Notes under the pieces: model-generated
Told to the model about the DNA's origin: nothing
Seen by the model: only the letters and a program-made list of their open reading frames with translations
The model's database searches: none
Assembly (NCBI GenBank): GCA_021204375.1
Contig: JAJPZL010000078.1
Span: forward strand, 1 to 12,724
From: Bacteroides sp.
GTDB taxonomy: Bacteria > Bacteroidota > Bacteroidia > Bacteroidales > Bacteroidaceae
DNA: 12,724 nucleotides
Direction of reading: 5' to 3'
Part shown: piece after piece, positions 7,642 to 12,724 of the stretch
Position numbering within the stretch: position 1 is the first letter of the stretch
Layout: each line of letters starts with the position of its first letter
Translations under genes and position numbers: made by a program

Positions 7642-8883
7642 ATGAAAGAATTTGTAATATCCGAGGCCCAGGTAGAGACTGCCGTATTGGTTGCACTGAT
7701 CACTCCTTCGCAGGATGAACGAAAGACCGGTGAATATCTGGATGAGCTGGAGTTCCTGGCAGAGACGGCTGGGGCCCAGGTGACGAAACGGTTTACCCAG
7801 CGGCTGGATTATATGCACCCTGTTACCTATGTGGGGAAAGGGAAATTGCAGGAGATCAAAGAGTATATTATTGAGAACGAGACCGGTATGGTGATCTTTG
7901 ATGATGAACTTTCTGCCAAGCAAATACATAATATTGAATGTGAACTTCAAATAAAGATACTGGACCGTACTTCACTGATCCTGGATATTTTTGCCATGCG
8001 TGCCCAGACGGCGCACGCTAAGGTACAGGTGGAGCTGGCTCAATACCAGTATATGTTACCCCGCCTGACCCGGCTCTGGACTCACCTGGAACGCCAGAGA
8101 GGGGGATCGGGTAGTGCCCGCGGAGGTTCGGTAGGGCTGCGCGGACCGGGGGAGACCCAGCTGGAGATGGACCGCCGTATTATTATGAGCCGTATCTCAC
8201 TGCTGAAAGATCAGTTGAAACAGATCGACCGGCAGAAGGCTACGCAACGGAAGAACCGGGGCAGGCTGATCAGGGTGGCACTGGTGGGTTATACCAATGT
8301 AGGTAAGTCTACCTTGATGAACCTACTCTCCAAGAGTGAGGTATTTGCGGAGAATAAGCTTTTTGCGACGCTGGATACAACGGTGCGGAAGGTGATTATT
8401 GATAACCTGCCGTTCCTGCTGTCGGATACGGTCGGGTTTATCCGGAAGTTGCCTACCGACCTGGTGGAGTCATTTAAATCAACATTGGATGAGGTGCGGG
8501 AGGCTGACCTGCTGCTGCATGTGGTGGATATCTCTCATCCGGGCTTTGAGGAGCAGATCGAGGTGGTGAATAAGACGCTGGCTGATATTAGCGGCGGGGA
8601 TAAGCCGATGATCATGGTCTTCAATAAAATTGATGCTTATTCGTTCACGGAAAAGGCGGAGGATAATCTTTCGCCCCGTACCCGAGAGAACTGGACCTTA
8701 CAGGAACTGATGAATACCTGGATGGCCCGCAGTCACGACAGCCTCTTTATTTCGGCCCGTACGCGTGAAAACCTGGAAGAGTTCAAAAAGGAGGTGTATA
8801 ATAAGGTAAAGGAGTTGCATATGCAGCGTTTCCCGTATAATGATTTCCTTTATAATACCTACGAAGAAGAAGAGATTGACTAA
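7642..8883 (+). CDS. hflX: GTPase HflX
   Basis: HflX is a ribosome-associated GTPase that binds 50S subunits and, in several bacteria, splits stalled or stress-arrested 70S ribosomes. The 413 residues show the full family layout: an N-terminal HflX domain (about 10-200) with HPVTYVGKGKL, the FDDELSAKQIHNIE segment and the diagnostic GSGSARGGSVGLRGPGETQL (about 155-174), a helical linker, then the G domain. Nucleotide motifs: G1 GYTNVGKS (216-223), G3 DTVGF (262-266), G4 NKID (328-331), G5 SAR (371-373). All are complete. The protein ends in a short acidic tail (YEEEEID). The ATG follows a -7 box by 23 nt and is the first in frame after it. It is divergent from the efflux operon and 17 nt upstream of the DUF4954 gene, probably on the same transcript. 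Confidence 0.97.
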   Translation: MKEFVISEAQVETAVLVALITPSQDERKTGEYLDELEFLAETAGAQVTKRFTQRLDYMHPVTYVGKGKLQEIKEYIIENETGMVIFDDELSAKQIHNIECELQIKILDRTSLILDIFAMRAQTAHAKVQVELAQYQYMLPRLTRLWTHLERQRGGSGSARGGSVGLRGPGETQLEMDRRIIMSRISLLKDQLKQIDRQKATQRKNRGRLIRVALVGYTNVGKSTLMNLLSKSEVFAENKLFATLDTTVRKVIIDNLPFLLSDTVGFIRKLPTDLVESFKSTLDEVREADLLLHVVDISHPGFEEQIEVVNKTLADISGGDKPMIMVFNKIDAYSFTEKAEDNLSPRTRENWTLQELMNTWMARSHDSLFISARTRENLEEFKKEVYNKVKELHMQRFPYNDFLYNTYEEEEID

Positions 8884-8900
8884 AATAAACTGATCATCAT

Positions 8901-10889
8901 ATGGAAAAGTATCGTGTCCTGACCGAACAGGAGATTGACCGGCTGAAGGCACAAGGGTGCCGGGCTGAAGAGTGGAACCGGATCCGGGTAAAGGAGGGTT
9001 TTACTACCGATCCTATCTTTCATACCCGTTTTTCGGGTGATATAAAACTGGGGAAGTTCACCTCTTCTTTTACCCTGCCGGGAGGTCTTCGGAAACACTC
9101 AGGATTGCATCATGTAACCCTACATAATGTGGAGGTGGGCGATAATTGCTGTATTGAGCATATCTTGAACTATATTGCCAATTACCGGATCGGTCATGAT
9201 ACCTATATCGGGAATATGGATATGATCGTGGTAGATGGTGACTCCTGCTTTGGCAGCGGTGTCGAAGTATCTGTTTTGAACGAGACCGGAGGCCGGGAGG
9301 TAGTGATAACGGATAAGCTTTCTGCTCACCTGGCTTATATCCAGGCGTTGTATCGCCATCGTCCGGTGGTGATTGACCGTATACGGGAGATCACGGCCGA
9401 TTATTGCAGGGAGAATATCTCTTCTACCGGTGAGATCGGGAGCTATGTTACGATCATGAATACGGGGTCTGTCCGGAATGTACGGATCGGTGACTATACC
9501 CATATTGAGGGAACCTGTCGGCTCAGGAACGGAAGCATCAACAGCAACCGGGAGGCTCCGGTATACATTGGGCACGGGGTGATCTGCGATGATTTTATTA
9601 TCTCCTCCGGATCGCACGTGGATGATGGTACGATGCTGACCCGCTGTTTTGTGGGACAGGCCTGTACATTGGGGCATAACTACTCGGCATCGGATTCTCT
9701 TTTCTTTAGTAATTGCCACGGGGAGAACGGAGAGGCGTGTGCTATTTTTGCAGGGCCTTTTACGGTTACCAATCACAAATCGACTTTACTGATCGCAGGT
9801 ATGTTCTCCTTTATGAATGCGGGATCGGGATCGAATCAGAGTAACCATATGTATAAACTGGGACCTATCCACCAGGGAACGCTGGAGAGAGGAGCCAAGA
9901 CGACTTCGGACTCTTATATCCTTTGGCCTGCCCGGGTCGGGGCTTTCTCCTTAGTGATGGGACGCCATGTGAATCATACGGATACAAGTAACCTGCCTTT
10001 TTCTTACCTAATCGAAGAGGCGAATAAAACTTACCTGGTTCCGGGGGTCAACCTGCGTAGTGTGGGAACGATCCGGGATGCCCAGAAGTGGCCGAAACGG
10101 GATAAACGGACGGATCCTCATAAGATGGACCTGATCAACTATAACCTGTTGAGCCCCTATACCATTCAGAAGATGTTCAAGGGGCGTAGTATCCTGAAAG
10201 ACATGAAGCGGGTCTCGGGTGAATTGTCGGATGTGTATTCGTATCAGAGTACCAAGATCAAGAATTCTTTGCTGAATAACGGGATCCTTTTTTATGAAAT
10301 CGCTATTCATAAGTTCCTGGGTAACTCTATTATCAAGCGTTTGGAGAGTATCCATTTTCAGAGCGACCAGGAGATCCGGGAGCGTTTGAGACCGGATACG
10401 GAGATTGGTACGGGAGAGTGGGCGGATATTTCGGGGCTGATCGCTCCCAAGAGTGAGATTGCCCGGCTGCTGGATGATATTGAAAGTGGAAAAATAAATC
10501 TGCTTACGGAGATCAACGATCGTTTTGAAGAGATGCACTGTAATTATTATACTTACGAATGGACATGGGCTTATCATAAAATTGAGTCCTACTATGGAGT
10601 GCATCCGGAACGTATTACGGCAAAACATATTGTTGATATTGTGGAGAAGTGGAAAGAGGCGGTAGTGGGATTGGATAAGATGGTGTATGATGATGCTAAA
10701 AAGGAGTTCTCCCTGGCAGCTATGACCGGGTTCGGGGCGGATGGTTCGCACACGGATAAACTGCTTGATTTTGAATATGTACGGGGGGACTTTGAAAGTA
10801 ATCCTTTTGTAACGGCTGTACTGGATCATATTGATGCGAAAACCCGGTTGGGAGATGAGCTGATAGAGCGTGTTTCTAAACTTGTCTGA
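8901..10889 (+). CDS. DUF4954 family protein, left-handed beta-helix (LpxA-like), function unknown
   Basis: A 662-residue protein that I recognise as DUF4954, a family known mainly from Bacteroidetes and without an established function. The sequence shows hexapeptide-type beta-helix repeats of LpxA-like acyltransferases in two blocks: about 70-135 (VTLHNVEVGDNCCIEH, YRIGHDTYIGN) and about 175-375 (IGSYVTIMNTGSVRNVRIGDYTHIEG, VYIGHGVICDDFIISSGSHVDDG). A conserved-looking stretch GRHVNHTDTSNLPFSYLIEE (about 353-372) closes the helix and holds His/Asp/Thr residues that could form a site. Residues about 400-662 look mostly helical. No signal peptide or membrane segment is seen, so it should be cytoplasmic. 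The fold suggests sugar-nucleotide or acyl transfer, or a scaffold, but no substrate can be read. It starts 17 nt after hflX with no promoter between, so it is probably co-transcribed. The stop is TGA. Confidence 0.9.
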   Translation: MEKYRVLTEQEIDRLKAQGCRAEEWNRIRVKEGFTTDPIFHTRFSGDIKLGKFTSSFTLPGGLRKHSGLHHVTLHNVEVGDNCCIEHILNYIANYRIGHDTYIGNMDMIVVDGDSCFGSGVEVSVLNETGGREVVITDKLSAHLAYIQALYRHRPVVIDRIREITADYCRENISSTGEIGSYVTIMNTGSVRNVRIGDYTHIEGTCRLRNGSINSNREAPVYIGHGVICDDFIISSGSHVDDGTMLTRCFVGQACTLGHNYSASDSLFFSNCHGENGEACAIFAGPFTVTNHKSTLLIAGMFSFMNAGSGSNQSNHMYKLGPIHQGTLERGAKTTSDSYILWPARVGAFSLVMGRHVNHTDTSNLPFSYLIEEANKTYLVPGVNLRSVGTIRDAQKWPKRDKRTDPHKMDLINYNLLSPYTIQKMFKGRSILKDMKRVSGELSDVYSYQSTKIKNSLLNNGILFYEIAIHKFLGNSIIKRLESIHFQSDQEIRERLRPDTEIGTGEWADISGLIAPKSEIARLLDDIESGKINLLTEINDRFEEMHCNYYTYEWTWAYHKIESYYGVHPERITAKHIVDIVEKWKEAVVGLDKMVYDDAKKEFSLAAMTGFGADGSHTDKLLDFEYVRGDFESNPFVTAVLDHIDAKTRLGDELIERVSKLV

Positions 10890-10911
10890 ACGATTTTATT
10901 TTGTAACTTTG
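10881..10911 (+). promoter_or_regulatory. Promoter of the fumarase gene
   Basis: A perfect -7 box TAACTTTG (10904-10911) is preceded by CTTG (10881-10884), three of four bases of the TTTG -33 element, with a 19-bp gap, the normal Bacteroidetes spacing. It sits 40 nt before the fumarase ATG and overlaps the last codons of the DUF4954 gene. It implies that fumarase is transcribed on its own. Confidence 0.65.
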
Positions 10912-10951
10912 CCTGCACTAACTAACAATTTACTATAAACAAGATAAAATT

Positions 10952-12595
10952 ATGGCTACACCTCCGTTTAAGTATCAGGAGCCTTTTCCAATGGGTCCTG
11001 ATACTACCGAGTATTACCTGCTTACGAAAGAGTACGTATCTGTAAGTGAGTTTGAAGGAAAAGAGATCCTTAAAGTCGAGTCCGAAGGATTAACTGCAAT
11101 GGCCAACGCTGCTTTCCGTGATGTGGCTTTTTTGCTGCGTCCCGAGCACCAGAAACAGGTTTCGGCTATTCTGGCTGATCCGCAGGCCAGTGAGAATGAT
11201 AAATATGTAGCACTTACCTTTCTGCGGAATGCGGAAGTATCTGTCAAAGGTAAACTTCCTTTCTGCCAGGATACGGGTACTGCCATTATCATGGGAAAGA
11301 AAGGACAGCAGGTATGGACGGATGGTTCTGATGAAGAGGCTCTTTCGAAAGGAGTGTATAAAACCTATACAGAAGAGAACCTGCGCTATTCGCAGAATGT
11401 GCCGTTGAATATGTACGATGAGAAGAATACCGGATGCAACCTGCCGGCACAGATCGACCTCTATGCTGTAAAGGGGACTGAATATAAATTCCTCTGCATT
11501 GCCAAAGGAGGCGGTTCGGCCAATAAAACCTATTTGTTTCAGGAGACAAAAGCTTTACTTAATCCCTCTACATTAGTGCCGTTCTTAGTGGAAAAGATGA
11601 AGTCGTTGGGTACGGCGGCTTGTCCTCCCTATCACATTGCCTTTGTGATCGGTGGTACTTCGGCTGAGACCAACCTGAAGACTGTAAAGCTGGCTTCTGC
11701 CAAGTATTACGATAACCTGCCTACGGAAGGGAATGAAGGCGGCCAGGCTTTCCGCGATGTGGAGCTGGAAAAAGAGGTATTGCTGGAGGCACAGCGTATG
11801 GGACTGGGTGCCCAGTTCGGCGGTAAGTATTTTGCACACGATATCCGGATCATCCGTTTGCCGCGTCACGGGGCTTCCTGTCCGGTAGGTATGGGTGTTT
11901 CCTGCTCGGCCGACCGTAACATCAAAGCCAAGATCAATAAGGAGGGTATCTGGATTGAAAAACTGGAAGAGAATCCGGGTAAATATATTCCGGAAGAGTT
12001 ACGTAATGCGGGTGAAGGGGATGCAATTCAGATCGACCTGAACCAGCCGATGGAGAATATTCTGAAAGAACTTACCAAATATCCGGTTGCTACCCGTCTC
12101 TCCCTGAACGGTACTATTATTGTAGGTCGTGATATTGCACACGCTAAACTGAAAGAGCGTATCGATAACGGACAGGGTTTACCGCAATATATAAAAGATC
12201 ATCCTATTTATTATGCAGGACCTGCCAAGACTCCGGAAGGTATGCCTTCGGGATCGTTCGGACCTACTACGGCGGGGCGTATGGACTCGTATGTGGACCT
12301 GTTCCAGAGCCAGGGCGGTAGTATGATCATGATCGCTAAAGGAAACCGCAGCCAGCAGGTAACGGATGCCTGTAAGAAGTATGGTGGATTCTACTTGGGT
12401 AGTATCGGTGGACCGGCTGCTATCCTGGCACAGAACAATATCAAGAAGGTGGAGTGCCTGGAGTATCCGGAGCTGGGTATGGAGGCGATCTGGAAAATTG
12501 AAGTGGAGAACTTCCCGGCCTTTATCCTGGTGAATGATAAGGGGAATGACTTCTTTAAGCAGATCAAACCACTGGATAGCTGCGGATGTAAATAA
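10952..12595 (+). CDS. fumA: Class I fumarate hydratase (iron-sulfur, homodimeric)
   Basis: Catalyses reversible hydration of fumarate to L-malate in the cytoplasm. In anaerobic Bacteroidales it usually runs from malate to fumarate to feed fumarate reductase and succinate formation. At 547 residues it has the length of E. coli FumA/FumB. The three expected [4Fe-4S] cysteines are present at the E. coli positions: C105 (LPFCQDTG), C224 (GTAACPPYH) and C318 (GVSCSADR). Other family signatures are AKGGGSANK (about 184-192), [33 protein letters not shown] and [13 protein letters not shown]. The N-terminal alpha domain and the C-terminal swivelling beta domain are both complete, and the chain ends CGCK. 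It is an oxygen-sensitive cluster type, which fits an anaerobe. The ATG follows the -7 box by 40 nt. The stop is TAA. No damage was seen. Confidence 0.96.
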   Translation: MATPPFKYQEPFPMGPDTTEYYLLTKEYVSVSEFEGKEILKVESEGLTAMANAAFRDVAFLLRPEHQKQVSAILADPQASENDKYVALTFLRNAEVSVKGKLPFCQDTGTAIIMGKKGQQVWTDGSDEEALSKGVYKTYTEENLRYSQNVPLNMYDEKNTGCNLPAQIDLYAVKGTEYKFLCIAKGGGSANKTYLFQETKALLNPSTLVPFLVEKMKSLGTAACPPYHIAFVIGGTSAETNLKTVKLASAKYYDNLPTEGNEGGQAFRDVELEKEVLLEAQRMGLGAQFGGKYFAHDIRIIRLPRHGASCPVGMGVSCSADRNIKAKINKEGIWIEKLEENPGKYIPEELRNAGEGDAIQIDLNQPMENILKELTKYPVATRLSLNGTIIVGRDIAHAKLKERIDNGQGLPQYIKDHPIYYAGPAKTPEGMPSGSFGPTTAGRMDSYVDLFQSQGGSMIMIAKGNRSQQVTDACKKYGGFYLGSIGGPAAILAQNNIKKVECLEYPELGMEAIWKIEVENFPAFILVNDKGNDFFKQIKPLDSCGCK

Positions 12596-12724
12596 TACCG
12601 GCTGTAAATAGAAATATGGAAAGGCTGTTTCACAAAGATGAGATGGCCTCTCTTTTTATGCTGTAGATAAATCTTTGTCTTTTTGTTTTCAACTGTCCTT
12701 TATAATTACTATATAAAATTACTC

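Noticed and set aside
9120-9776. Long minus-strand open frame of 218 codons opposite the DUF4954 gene
   Set aside because: It lies wholly inside a well-supported gene, has a low-complexity His/Arg/Ile-rich translation with no family resemblance, and has no promoter. The same holds for the frame at 10008-10829.
12596-12724. A terminator downstream of fumarase, around 12625-12660
   Set aside because: A GGCCTCTCTTTTTA stretch could end a hairpin with AGGCT at about 12620, but only five pairs form around a long loop. Too weak to annotate; I see no other feature in this tail.
1-12724. A new defence, mobile or RNA-guided system
   Set aside because: No transposase, integrase, nuclease or reverse transcriptase signature, no attachment repeats and no structured RNA gene were seen. 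Every gene falls in a known family.

Overview
The window comes from a member of the Bacteroidota, most likely Bacteroidales. Four intergenic regions carry the TAnnTTTG -7 promoter element of that phylum. The proteins also fit: a DUF4954 trimeric LpxA-like protein, a Bacteroidetes-type HflX, and an SRAP protein beginning MCFYNS. Base composition is close to balanced by eye and the genetic code is standard. I cannot assign a genus.

Layout. On the left, an intact short-chain dehydrogenase (69-797, minus) diverges from an SRAP/YedK-family gene (931-1695, plus) that is broken by one in-frame TGA. A short intergenic stretch follows, with small hairpins built on a repeated GAAGC core (1757-1840) and a minus-strand terminator (1879-1913). 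Next, on the minus strand, is a three-gene tripartite heavy-metal efflux operon of CzcCBA/CusCBA type, in the order adaptor (7425-6327), RND pump (6278-3190), outer-membrane channel (3197-1956). All three genes are broken: two single-base deletions in the adaptor, one in the pump, two nonsense codons in the channel. The reading frames here were rebuilt by joining fragments across each lesion. The right half, on the plus strand, is intact: hflX (7642-8883), a DUF4954 gene 17 nt downstream (8901-10889), and class I fumarase with its own promoter (10952-12595).

How it works together. If functional, the efflux genes would form one envelope-spanning metal exporter. Their promoter region holds four 7-nt direct repeats with an exact 11-bp period (7495-7534), ending next to where a -33 element belongs. 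This is the architecture of OmpR/PhoB-type response-regulator sites, although no regulator gene lies in the window. HflX (ribosome-associated GTPase) and DUF4954 probably share a transcript. Fumarase is central metabolism.

The main message is local gene decay. All six disabling lesions lie between 1201 and 7422, while the flanking genes are clean. I found no convincing new defence, mobile or RNA-guided system. The best leads are the clustered lesions, the 11-bp-period control region, the hairpin array and the uncharacterised DUF4954 protein.
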